Origin: JADFMN01 sp964529975
GTDB taxonomy: Bacteria; Armatimonadota; Fimbriimonadia; Fimbriimonadales; Fimbriimonadaceae
DNA: 28,389 nucleotides
Direction: 5' to 3'
Assembly (NCBI GenBank): GCA_964529975.1
Contig: CAZGXW010000034.1
Span: 1 to 28,389 of the forward strand
This document shows positions 1 through 6,906 of the stretch, one piece after another. Made by a program: the position numbers and the translations under genes. The notes below the pieces were generated by a model. The model did not search any database. It saw nothing but the letters and a program-made list of their open reading frames with translations, and was not told the DNA's origin. The stretch's first letter is position 1, and each line of letters begins with the position of its first letter.

Positions 1-88
1 CCGCCGCCGCCCGCTCGAACCTCGCGATCTCGGAGTCTGCATAGCCAAACCCAAGACCGAGCAGGGCCAAGGGAAGGAAGGGGTTCAT
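1..88 (-). CDS. N-terminus of a putative exported protein (partial)
   Basis: An open frame on the minus strand starts with ATG at 88 and runs off the left edge of the window. The first 29 residues begin MNPFLPLALLGLGFGYA, a short hydrophobic stretch typical of a signal peptide or membrane anchor. A charged, Ala/Arg/Glu-rich stretch (DSEIARFERAAA) follows and could begin a helix or coiled coil. The gene is divergent from ygfZ. No clear Shine-Dalgarno is seen upstream of the ATG. The function cannot be named from so little sequence. A chance open frame is possible, but the hydrophobic-then-charged order makes a real gene more likely than not. Confidence 0.45.
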   Translation of the reverse strand, partial: MNPFLPLALLGLGFGYADSEIARFERAAA

Positions 89-122
89 GGTGCGTGGCAG
101 AATGAGAGCGTTGAACACCAGT

Positions 123-968
123 ATGGCTCCACACGGCTACGAGTCCCTCAGATCGCGAGCGGTTCGAGTGGACCTTTCCGGAATGGCCTATTTCGTCTTG
201 GCAGGCAAGGACGCCCGCGATTGGCTTCAAGGCCAAGCAACGAACGACCTGCGCAACTTGGGCGATAGACCGTACGTCGACTTCTGCCTCACCAAGCCGA
301 CTGGTCAACTGCTTGCGATGTGTCGAGCGTGGATGACGGAAAGCGTAATCACAATTGCGACCGCGCAGCCTCATGCGCTTATCGCTCGCGCCGAAGAGAC
401 CGTCATTCTCGAGGAAGTGATCCTCATGGACGTCGAGGAGAAGTTTGGGTGCGTCCAAGGGCCAGAGGCGCGTACGACGCCGCGCGCACTTCGATCAGAC
501 AGGACAGGCTTCTGGGGCTTCGAAATGCCTTCGATCGAAGTCCCTGAAATCGAAATCCTTTCAAGGGAAGGTTACGAATTGGCCACCCTTGAAGCAGGGA
601 TTCCGCAGTTCGGAGTCGACACCACAGACAAGACCCTCCCCCCAGAACTCGGCCCGCACTTCGAGGCGCAGCACGTCAGTTACACCAAGGGCTGTTACGT
701 CGGACAAGAAGTGCTCATGCGCATCAAGGCGCGCGGCCACACCAACAAGACATGGGTCGGCCTCAAGTCAAACGAACAAATCAAGCCGAACGCGCTCGTC
801 GTCCACCAGGGCAAAGAGGTCGGCAAAGTCCATCGTGCCGGACACAGCCCTGCGTTCGGATACATCGCCAGCGCGACTCTGAGAAACGAAGCCACCCAAG
901 AGGGAACAATGGTCGAGGTCGACGGGGTCCAAGCGACCGTCGTGCAGATGCCGTTCCTACGCGCCTGA
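123..968 (+). CDS. ygfZ: YgfZ/GcvT-family folate-binding protein (Fe-S cluster repair)
   Basis: This is a tetrahydrofolate-binding protein of the YgfZ branch of the GcvT fold. In other bacteria it helps maintain or repair iron-sulfur enzymes. The diagnostic motif KGCYVGQE lies at residues 189-196 (counted from ATG 123) and contains the conserved cysteine. The N-terminal part has the family pattern VDLSG...GKDARDWLQGQATNDL. At 281 aa the length is normal for the family. The frame is open back to ATG 87, with other possible starts at ATG 102 and TTG 111. I chose 123 because it gives the usual short N-terminus before the first beta strand, but no ribosome binding site decides it. The gene is divergent from the partial gene at the left edge. 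Its 3' end overlaps the convergent TMEM14-type gene by 12 bases. Confidence 0.88.
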   Translation: MAPHGYESLRSRAVRVDLSGMAYFVLAGKDARDWLQGQATNDLRNLGDRPYVDFCLTKPTGQLLAMCRAWMTESVITIATAQPHALIARAEETVILEEVILMDVEEKFGCVQGPEARTTPRALRSDRTGFWGFEMPSIEVPEIEILSREGYELATLEAGIPQFGVDTTDKTLPPELGPHFEAQHVSYTKGCYVGQEVLMRIKARGHTNKTWVGLKSNEQIKPNALVVHQGKEVGKVHRAGHSPAFGYIASATLRNEATQEGTMVEVDGVQATVVQMPFLRA

Positions 969-1298
969 CTGCTTCTGGGCCGCCAGGTGGCCCCCTGCAA
1001 GGATCCCAAGGAAAAGCGCACTGAGCATCACAATGACGAGCGATGGATAGACGTCGCCCTTCTTCAGGTACGCAGGCAAGAACCGACCGAGGGCAGCGAG
1101 CCCCATCAACACCCCGAGGATGTAGCCCCAGGTCGGTTTCTTCATCTTCAGCGCCATCACCAGGCCCACGAGCACGAGCAGCCCGAGCGCGCCGCCACCC
1201 ATGAGGGAAGGCAGCGAGTCCACGCGGATGTAAGCCTCCAGCCCCATCCCGATCATCGCCACGCCATAGACCAGCATCGCCCACTTCGCGGTCGTCAT
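957..1298 (-). CDS. TMEM14-type small membrane protein
   Basis: The protein has 113 aa with four hydrophobic segments, at roughly residues 5-22, 31-49, 57-73 and 85-107. Glycine-rich helices such as GGGALGLLVLVGLVMALKMKK and the cytosolic KKPTWGY-type loop resemble the TMEM14/UPF0136 family. That family is found in mitochondria of eukaryotes (TMEM14C) and in some bacteria and cyanobacteria. The bacterial role is not established; transport of a tetrapyrrole or fatty-acid-like compound is only an analogy from TMEM14C. The start ATG at 1298 follows a TAGCCT -10 box by 6 bases (1305-1310), so the mRNA is probably leaderless. The gene is divergent from purF and its end overlaps ygfZ by 12 bases. 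Confidence 0.75.
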   Translation of the reverse strand: MTTAKWAMLVYGVAMIGMGLEAYIRVDSLPSLMGGGALGLLVLVGLVMALKMKKPTWGYILGVLMGLAALGRFLPAYLKKGDVYPSLVIVMLSALFLGILAGGHLAAQKQSGA

Positions 1299-1304
1299 GG
1301 GGTC

Positions 1305-1310
1305 AGGCTA
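1305..1310 (-). promoter_or_regulatory. -10 box of the TMEM14-type gene (leaderless arrangement)
   Basis: The minus strand reads TAGCCT and then 6 bases to the ATG at 1298. No Shine-Dalgarno fits between them. The box lies 10 bases from the divergent purF -10 box. Confidence 0.45.
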
Positions 1311-1320
1311 CCGCCCCAGA

Positions 1321-1326
1321 TATACT
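1321..1326 (+). promoter_or_regulatory. -10 box of purF (leaderless arrangement)
   Basis: TATACT is followed by 6 bases and then ATG 1333. Transcription would begin at or within a base or so of the start codon. No purine-rich ribosome binding site is present. A -35 match at 17 bases is not obvious. Confidence 0.6.
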
Positions 1327-1332
1327 AGACCC

Positions 1333-2805
1333 ATGTCCGACGCTTGGCACGACGACCGCGCAAAAGAAGAGTGCGGCGTCGTCGGACTGCGCGCCCCCGA
1401 GGGCGACGCTGCCCGCCTGGCGTTCTTCGCCCTCTTCGCGCTGCAACACCGCGGCCAAGAGTCTGCCGGAATCGCCGTGAGCGATGGCAGCAGCGTGAAG
1501 ATGCACAAGGACATGGGCCTGGTCAGCCAGGTCTTCACCGAAGAGATACTCCACAGCCTTCCCGGCACCCTTGCGATCGGTCACAACCGATACAGTACGA
1601 CGGGCGCGAGCGTGCTCCGCAACGCCCAACCCATCTACTGCACCAGCACGGTCGGCGAGATCGCCGTCGCCCACAACGGCAACCTGATCAACGCCAAAGA
1701 ACTCCGTGACGAACTCGAAGCAGAGGGCGAGCGCTTTGACACCACGGCCGACAGCGAGGTCATCGCGCGCCTCCTCGTCATGAACATGGACAAAGGCGTC
1801 GAAGAGGCCGTTAGCGAGGTGATGCGCCGCGTCAAGGGTGCGTACAGCGTCATCGTCCTTACGCCTAACCGCATCGTCGGCTTCCGCGACCCGAACGGAG
1901 TCCGGCCCCTCGTCGCAGGCAGGCTCGGAAACAGTTACATGCTCGCCAGTGAGTCGTGCGCCTTCGGCCCGGTCAATGCCAAAGTCGAGCACGAACTCAA
2001 GCCGGGCGAGATGGCGGTCATCGACGCCGACGGCATCCGCTACCACCAGGCCCACCCCACCGAAAAGCCGTCGATGTGCATGTTCGAGTTCATCTACTTC
2101 GCCCGCCCAGACAGCGTCATGCACGGGACTTCGCTCTACGTCGCCCGCGAACGCATGGGCGAGGAACTCGCCAAGGAGCAACCTGCCGAGGCGGACGTGG
2201 TGATTCCAGTGCCCGACTCGGGAATCCCGGCAGCCATCGGCTATAGCAGGGTCTCCGGCCTTCCGTTCGAGGAAGGCATGATGAAGAGCCGCTACATCCA
2301 CCGCACCTTCATCCAACCGGACCAGCGCATGCGCGAAATGGGCGTGCGCATGAAACTCACGCCGATCATCGACAAGATCGAGGGCAAACGCCTGGTCGTC
2401 GTCGACGACTCCATCGTCCGGGCGACGACGACGAAGCAGATCGTCAAGATGCTGTTCGAGTCCGGGGCGAAAGAGGTCCACGTTCGGATCACCGCCCCGC
2501 CGATCAAGTTCCCGTGCTTCTACGGCATCGACATGGCCAGCAAGGGCGAGCTCGCCGCCGCCAAGTGGTCGGTGGACGAGATCAGGGACCACCTTGGCGC
2601 AACGTCGCTCGGATACCTCTCGATCGATGGCACGGTGCGCGCAGTCGGTGCACCGAAGAGCGAGTTCTGTCTCGCGTGCTTCAACGGGGAGTATCCGATC
2701 AAGGTCCCTCAGGAACTCACGAAACTGGCGTTTGAACAGCCTCCCGAGGTCGGAGAGATCGGCGTCGTGCGCCGAGGCCAGTTGAAGTTGATCGACCTTG
2801 AGTAG
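1333..2805 (+). CDS. purF: Amidophosphoribosyltransferase (PurF), iron-sulfur type
   Basis: PurF makes 5-phosphoribosylamine from PRPP and glutamine, the first committed step of purine synthesis. The product has 490 aa. A 13-residue propeptide (MSDAWHDDRAKEE) precedes Cys14, which becomes the N-terminal nucleophile of the glutaminase domain (CGVVGL). The glutaminase residues RYSTTG and AHNGN are present. The PRPP loop reads VVVDDSIVRATTT near residues 356-367. Four cysteines match the 4Fe-4S ligands of the Bacillus type: C249 (just before FEFIYFARPDS), C395 (FPCFYGID), C446 and C449 (FCLACF). The frame is open to 1297, but ATG 1333 gives the correct propeptide length and lies 6 bases after a TATACT box. 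It converges on the Nudix gene with a 3-base gap. No pur operon partner is adjacent. Confidence 0.97.
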   Translation: MSDAWHDDRAKEECGVVGLRAPEGDAARLAFFALFALQHRGQESAGIAVSDGSSVKMHKDMGLVSQVFTEEILHSLPGTLAIGHNRYSTTGASVLRNAQPIYCTSTVGEIAVAHNGNLINAKELRDELEAEGERFDTTADSEVIARLLVMNMDKGVEEAVSEVMRRVKGAYSVIVLTPNRIVGFRDPNGVRPLVAGRLGNSYMLASESCAFGPVNAKVEHELKPGEMAVIDADGIRYHQAHPTEKPSMCMFEFIYFARPDSVMHGTSLYVARERMGEELAKEQPAEADVVIPVPDSGIPAAIGYSRVSGLPFEEGMMKSRYIHRTFIQPDQRMREMGVRMKLTPIIDKIEGKRLVVVDDSIVRATTTKQIVKMLFESGAKEVHVRITAPPIKFPCFYGIDMASKGELAAAKWSVDEIRDHLGATSLGYLSIDGTVRAVGAPKSEFCLACFNGEYPIKVPQELTKLAFEQPPEVGEIGVVRRGQLKLIDLE

Positions 2806-2808
2806 CCG

Positions 2809-3306
2809 CTACTCGCCGCAGTCGTAGCAGTCTTTGGTCGATTGGTGTCTGTCCAGCACGCACTTCGACTGCTTGAACACCGCTTCCGTCAGCGGGTTCC
2901 AGAGATGGTAGATCTCGGGCAGCCCATCGAGCGCGATGAACTGCCGTCCGATCGATTCGAACTGGGGGTCGAGGTCCGTGAGCCCCTCGACGTTGGCCGC
3001 GTAGACGTCCGCCCACCGCACCTCTTCGCGCTGTGTGACTCGGTAACAGCCGATGTAGTGGATCTCCTTTAGGATGGCGCCCGCTTCTTCGCGGGCCTCC
3101 CGGATGGCGGCGTCGAGGGAAGACTCGTCAGGCTCGACCCGCCCAGAAGGAATGCACCAGCCCCGGTCCTCGATGTTGCACACCAGCACCTCCTCGTCCT
3201 TCCAAGGGAAGACGAGCGCCGCGAACGCCCTCAGGGGCGCACGGAAGGGCGCCGGAAAGAACTCCAGGCGCTGCTTGCCGTATTGGCCGCAGGGAAACTT
3301 GCGCAT
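2809..3306 (-). CDS. Nudix hydrolase
   Basis: This enzyme would hydrolyse a nucleoside diphosphate linked to another moiety; the substrate cannot be told from sequence. A complete Nudix box (G-x5-E-x7-REUXEEXGU) begins at GRVEPDE and ends REAREEAGA, at about residues 55-77. The protein has 165 aa if it starts at ATG 3306, and 167 aa from TTG 3312. I prefer the ATG. The C-terminus has a cysteine-containing tail (CVLDRHQS...CYDCGE) that might bind metal. It follows lepB on the same strand with a short gap, so the two are probably cotranscribed from the lepB promoter. It faces purF. Confidence 0.9.
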   Translation of the reverse strand: MRKFPCGQYGKQRLEFFPAPFRAPLRAFAALVFPWKDEEVLVCNIEDRGWCIPSGRVEPDESSLDAAIREAREEAGAILKEIHYIGCYRVTQREEVRWADVYAANVEGLTDLDPQFESIGRQFIALDGLPEIYHLWNPLTEAVFKQSKCVLDRHQSTKDCYDCGE

Positions 3307-3325
3307 ACCCAATTCTCAGACGGAC

Positions 3326-3901
3326 TCACTTAGTGTCGGGATCTGCCGACGGATCGATCGCAGGATGAATGACGACCATTTTTCCAATGACGTCTTCGAT
3401 GGCGAAGGGGCCATAGTGGCGGCTGTCCTGCGAGACAGCCGCGTTGTCACCAAGGATGAAGATCGTACCCTTTGGAACGACGTACTGGCCTTGAGTTATG
3501 TCCCAAGTCTCAGGCACGTTCTTCAGTCCGACGGTCCCGCCTTCAGTCCTGTACACCCGCTTGATGATGACTTCGTTGTTCTCATAGGGGTTCCGGACTA
3601 CGACGATATCGTCCTCTTTGATCGGACCGATCAGCCAATAAGCCTTGCTGATCAACAACCGGTCTCCGGCGGTCAAGGTCGGCTCCATGGAGTCGCCCTG
3701 CACCTCGATCGTCTTGAAGTTGTAGTAGAAGAACACCGCGAAGGCGAGGATGAAGAGCAGGAATCCGCCGAAACCTGTGTAGATAACCGTCTTGCGGCTC
3801 GGCCGGCGCGGCGCCTTTTCCGGCTCTTCGGGTGCGGGGACGTCGGCGGTGACCTCTGGGGTGGGCTCTTCTTGCATGGCTCCGGCGACGGCGTCCTTCA
3901 C
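3326..3901 (-). CDS. lepB: Signal peptidase I
   Basis: This membrane-bound serine/lysine peptidase removes signal peptides from exported proteins. It has 191 aa. An acidic, proline-rich cytosolic N-terminus of about 35 residues is followed by one membrane segment (about 43-60). The catalytic Ser71 lies in GDSMEPTL and the general-base Lys114 in EVIIKRV. The conserved late box reads GDNAAVSQDSRHYGP (151-165). The start is GTG 3901, five bases after a TATAAC -10 box on the minus strand. An internal ATG at 3877 would remove part of the cytosolic tail only. Its promoter overlaps that of the divergent DUF4446 gene. The Nudix gene follows it. Confidence 0.95.
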   Translation of the reverse strand: MKDAVAGAMQEEPTPEVTADVPAPEEPEKAPRRPSRKTVIYTGFGGFLLFILAFAVFFYYNFKTIEVQGDSMEPTLTAGDRLLISKAYWLIGPIKEDDIVVVRNPYENNEVIIKRVYRTEGGTVGLKNVPETWDITQGQYVVPKGTIFILGDNAAVSQDSRHYGPFAIEDVIGKMVVIHPAIDPSADPDTK

Positions 3902-3906
3902 GGGAA

Positions 3907-3914
3907 GTTATACT
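3907..3914. promoter_or_regulatory. Overlapping divergent -10 boxes of lepB and the DUF4446 gene
   Basis: The near-palindrome AAGTTATACTT contains TATACT on the plus strand (3909-3914) and TATAAC on the minus strand (3907-3912). On the minus strand the box is 5 bases from the lepB GTG. On the plus strand it is 15 bases from ATG 3930, giving a very short leader. The two promoters cannot be occupied at once. Confidence 0.5.
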
Positions 3915-3929
3915 TGAGATTGTCGGCTT

Positions 3930-4442
3930 ATGCAGGCTTTCCTCGACCAGTACGGCCTTTGGCTTGGGCTCATTGGCCTCGTCGTCTCCGTCGCCCTAGG
4001 CGTCGTCGTCTTCCTTCAGGCGGCCAAGTTAAAGGCGATGAGCCGCAAATGGTCGTCGCTCCTTAACGGCACCAGCAACGGCAACATCGAACAGATGCTC
4101 CGCGACCACCTCTCCAACAACGAGACCGTCGATCGTAGGCTCGGTAGGGCAGAAGAGAGGCTGAACGGCCTTGAGACCAAAATGGAGTCCGCCAAACGCT
4201 TCGTCGGGCTCGTGCGCTATGACGCCTTCGAGGACGTCGGCGGGTCGCAGAGTTTCTCGCTAGCCGTCTATGACGAGCGCGGCGACGGCGCGGTTGTGAC
4301 CAGCACTGTCGGGAGGACCGACTGCCGCGTCTACGCCAAGGAGATCCAGAAAGGAAAGGCAGAGCGAGAACTGAGTCCCGAAGAGCAGTCCGCCATAACG
4401 GCCGCCGTCAAAAGCCGTCAGACTGCTGGCACCGCCCCATGA
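3930..4442 (+). CDS. DUF4446 family membrane-anchored protein
   Basis: The protein has 170 aa. One N-terminal membrane helix (about residues 10-31) is followed by a predicted coiled coil rich in Glu, Arg and Leu (about 45-90). A C-terminal domain with KRFVGLVRYDAFEDVGGSQSFSLAVYD and a basic second half is typical of DUF4446. The family is often found near chromosome-partition genes in Firmicutes, but its role is unknown. Here it shares an ATGA stop/start overlap with the following ECF sigma factor gene, so the two are translationally coupled. A link to the sigma/anti-sigma signalling module is an inference from this coupling. No Shine-Dalgarno is seen before ATG 3930. Confidence 0.85.
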   Translation: MQAFLDQYGLWLGLIGLVVSVALGVVVFLQAAKLKAMSRKWSSLLNGTSNGNIEQMLRDHLSNNETVDRRLGRAEERLNGLETKMESAKRFVGLVRYDAFEDVGGSQSFSLAVYDERGDGAVVTSTVGRTDCRVYAKEIQKGKAERELSPEEQSAITAAVKSRQTAGTAP

Positions 4443-5023
4443 ACGACGACGACCTGTTGATCGAACTTTGCCAAAAGGGCGACCGCAGCGCCTTCGACGC
4501 GCTCATTCGCAAGTACGAGGCGCGCGCCTACCAATACGCCTACCGCCTCACCTCGAACCCGGACGAGGCCTCAGACATCGTCGCCGACGCCTTCGTCCGC
4601 GTCTATAACGCCCTCAAGAACTTCCGCGGCCAGAGCAGTTTCGGCACCTGGCTCTACCGCATCCTCACCAACTGCTACCTCGACCTCCGCAAGAAGGAGC
4701 GCACCCGCCGGCACGAAAGCCTCGAGGCCCACATGAACATCGACGGCAACGAGCTCGAGCGGCAAGTCGAGGACGAGTCCGACGGCCCGGACGTCATCCT
4801 CGAGCGCACAGCCCGCGAGTCCGCCGTCCAAGACGCCCTGGGCAAGATGCCCGAGTACCAGCAGGCGATGCTCGTCATGTACCACGTCGAGAACTTGACC
4901 TACGAGGAGATCTCCGACGCCCTCGACCTACCCATTGGAACCGTAAAGAGCCGGCTCAACCGGGCCAGGCTGGCCTTGAGGGACCAATTGGCCGGTCACG
5001 TGGAACTTTTCCAGATCACATGA
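4439..5023 (+). CDS. ECF-type RNA polymerase sigma factor
   Basis: The product has 194 aa with two sigma-70 regions. Region 2 (about residues 18-85) includes NPDEASDIVADAFVRVYNAL and FGTWLYRILTN, the -10 recognition and core-binding part. Region 4 (about 130-185) includes the helix-turn-helix LTYEEISDALDLPIGTVKSRLNRARLAL (seen in two parts) for -35 binding. An acidic linker joins them. The start codon overlaps the stop of the DUF4446 gene (ATGA). The next gene encodes a membrane-anchored protein that is probably its anti-sigma factor. Autoregulation is usual for such pairs, but I could not identify the cognate promoter. Confidence 0.95.
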   Translation: MNDDDLLIELCQKGDRSAFDALIRKYEARAYQYAYRLTSNPDEASDIVADAFVRVYNALKNFRGQSSFGTWLYRILTNCYLDLRKKERTRRHESLEAHMNIDGNELERQVEDESDGPDVILERTARESAVQDALGKMPEYQQAMLVMYHVENLTYEEISDALDLPIGTVKSRLNRARLALRDQLAGHVELFQIT

Positions 5024-5048
5024 GGTCGAACGACCAGAGACGGCAGAA

Positions 5049-5903
5049 ATGAACCTGAACAAGGCTCGAGACTTCTATTCGGCGTACTACGAGGGCTCAC
5101 TCGACGAGGGCCTCAAACAGGCCTTTGAGAGGGCGATGTCCCTCGACGCCCAGGTCGGTGCCGAGTACAGCCAGTTCGTGAGGATCATGGAGGAGCTCAA
5201 GGGCATGGCCATTCCCGTCGAAGTTCCGTCCGACCTCCACCTCAAGATCCGCGACAGGGTCGATGCCCACATTCAAGCTGCCGAGTCCAAGTCGAAGGCC
5301 GCATCGTGGTTCTTCGGTTGGAAGCCCATCGCCTACGGGGCAGTCGCCACGGTAGCGATCATCAGCGCAGTCGTCTCTATCTCCAGTTTTGGAAACCGGT
5401 CCGGCGTCAGCACAGCCAGCGTCTCGCCGATCGTCGATACCGCCCCACGCCTAGAAGTGCGCGACGGCACGCTCGTTCTGAGCGTTGCCGCCAAGGAGGC
5501 CAACACCGTCTCCATCGTCGACCATGCCACTGGAAAGACCGTCTTCTCCCAAAGCCTGATCGGACAAAGGCTCGAAAGCCCGCTCACGAACGGTGCAAAA
5601 CATGCGACCGTCGTCAACGTCCGGTTTTCTCGAGAGTTCGGTCAAATGACCGTCGGCCTGCCAGGCAAGCGAATTGACTCGTCGCTGTCGTCCGGTAAGG
5701 GCACAGTCGAGGACATGGTCCGTGCCCTCGCGGGAATGTACGCCGCTCCGGTCGTGCTGAGTGTTCCGGCGGGCGACCAACAGGTTGCTTGGAAGTTCGA
5801 AGGCACCGATGCCCTGAGCGCAAGTGCGGACGAACTCAAAGTGCTCGGGCTCCAGGCCGAGGTCCATTCAGGTGGGCTCGTCTGGATCTCTAGTTCGAAC
5901 TGA
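5049..5903 (+). CDS. Putative membrane-anchored anti-sigma factor with STN-like C-terminal domain
   Basis: The 284-aa protein lies 25 bases after an ECF sigma gene. Its N-terminal 80 residues are helical and begin LNKARDFYSAYYEGSLDEGLKQAFERAMSLD, split here only as a pattern: they resemble the sigma-binding domain of anti-sigma factors. The zinc motif HxxxCxxC is absent. One membrane helix lies at about residues 95-112. The rest would be extracytoplasmic. The last 65 residues (TVEDMVRALAGMY...VLGLQAEVHSGGLVWIS) look like a secretin/TonB N-terminal (STN) fold: helix, beta strand, helix, two strands. The role as anti-sigma factor is inferred from position and layout. The 3' end overlaps the convergent gene by 14 bases. 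Confidence 0.7.
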   Translation: MNLNKARDFYSAYYEGSLDEGLKQAFERAMSLDAQVGAEYSQFVRIMEELKGMAIPVEVPSDLHLKIRDRVDAHIQAAESKSKAASWFFGWKPIAYGAVATVAIISAVVSISSFGNRSGVSTASVSPIVDTAPRLEVRDGTLVLSVAAKEANTVSIVDHATGKTVFSQSLIGQRLESPLTNGAKHATVVNVRFSREFGQMTVGLPGKRIDSSLSSGKGTVEDMVRALAGMYAAPVVLSVPAGDQQVAWKFEGTDALSASADELKVLGLQAEVHSGGLVWISSSN

Positions 5904-6765
5904 CCGGAGGGATCAGGGCTACGCGCAAGTTCTGGAGCGCGCTGCTGAACCGCCTTTCCTGGATGTACGCCAGTTGGCTTTGCGAATATAGCGCGAGCGC
6001 GCTCGCGTCCGTGCCTATCATGCGCTGCAGCGAGTCGATCCGATCCTTTCCTTCGTCGCCTGCGCTCGCCAATAGGCTTCCCGTCTGCGCCGCCTCATAC
6101 GTCACTGTGTAGTGGCGAGAGCGCGACTGGTCCATCCGATACGCGCCAGCCATCTTGTCCGCAGTCACCGAGAGCGAGCGCGCGGGAGAGTCCAGCGCGG
6201 TCATGCGCTCGATCAGGTGGGCTCGGTCCTCGTCGCTGAGCGAGGGGACCAGGCGACGGATCTTCTCCAAAGTAGAGACCTGGGAAACAGAAGACTCGAT
6301 GAGGCTCCCAAACTCGCTGTACTTCGCCACGTCGGCAATGTCGAGCATGTCCATGTAGGCGAAAGCGGCCTCGGACTTGAAACCTTTCTCCTCAAGGCGC
6401 AGTGCGATCTTGTTCGCCTCGCTCATGACGTGGTTCTTTTCCTTGATGATCTGCCAATAGATCGTCGAGTTGTCGTCCACGAACGATGTAGGAGGATGCA
6501 CGTCCTTGAGCAGTCCCGACCACTTGGCCGCGAGCCATGTGTCGACCCCGGGACAACTGGCAGAACAGCGCTTGTGCTCGTCAGAACGAAAGTGCGCGCG
6601 AGAGGCCGTTATCGGCCCGACGTAGGTCTCGATCCGTGCGGAAGTCTCCGGGCTGTACTCGATGAACTCCCAGCCGTTGACCTTGTAGCGAGAGTTGATG
6701 GCGATCAGCCCCAAGAGCAGGATCGGCCCAGAGGCGAGGACATAGAGGACGGTCTTCCTGACCAT
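5890..6765 (-). CDS. Unknown protein with one N-terminal membrane anchor
   Basis: I do not recognise this family. From ATG 6765 the product has 291 aa. Residues 5-22 (TVLYVLASGPILLLGLIA) form a membrane helix or signal anchor. The remainder is mostly helical and polar, with two cysteines in CSASCPG near residue 70. The open frame extends to 7500 but would then run antiparallel through a clear sigma factor gene. The upstream extension also has the low-complexity look of a shadow frame, so I trimmed it. GTG 6804 is another possible start. Neither start has a convincing ribosome binding site. The gene is convergent with the anti-sigma gene (14-base overlap) and divergent from the sigma gene at 6907, so a shared regulatory region is possible. 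Confidence 0.65.
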   Translation of the reverse strand: MVRKTVLYVLASGPILLLGLIAINSRYKVNGWEFIEYSPETSARIETYVGPITASRAHFRSDEHKRCSASCPGVDTWLAAKWSGLLKDVHPPTSFVDDNSTIYWQIIKEKNHVMSEANKIALRLEEKGFKSEAAFAYMDMLDIADVAKYSEFGSLIESSVSQVSTLEKIRRLVPSLSDEDRAHLIERMTALDSPARSLSVTADKMAGAYRMDQSRSRHYTVTYEAAQTGSLLASAGDEGKDRIDSLQRMIGTDASALALYSQSQLAYIQERRFSSALQNLRVALIPPVSSN

Positions 6766-6894
6766 CGGTAGGGGAATCTTCGGCAGGTTCAACCCTCTCT
6801 TCACGGCACACCCAGCGGTTCTTTCCACACCTGGGCCCAAACCCCACGAGAGGGCCTTAAGGACCTTTCGGGGGCCCACCGAAAAAAGCGCCCT

Positions 6895-6900
6895 TACAAT
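6895..6900 (+). promoter_or_regulatory. -10 box of the second ECF sigma gene (leaderless arrangement)
   Basis: TACAAT is followed by 6 bases and then GTG 6907. No Shine-Dalgarno is present. Confidence 0.55.
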
Positions 6901-6906
6901 GAGTCT

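Noticed and set aside
1303..2592. 429-aa open frame on the minus strand opposite purF
   Set aside because: Fully antiparallel to a complete purF; composition rich in Asp, His, Val and Arg as expected for a shadow in GC-rich DNA, with no motif.
3074..4066. 330-aa plus-strand open frame across the Nudix and lepB genes
   Set aside because: It runs antiparallel to two genes with intact catalytic motifs and has no recognisable domain.
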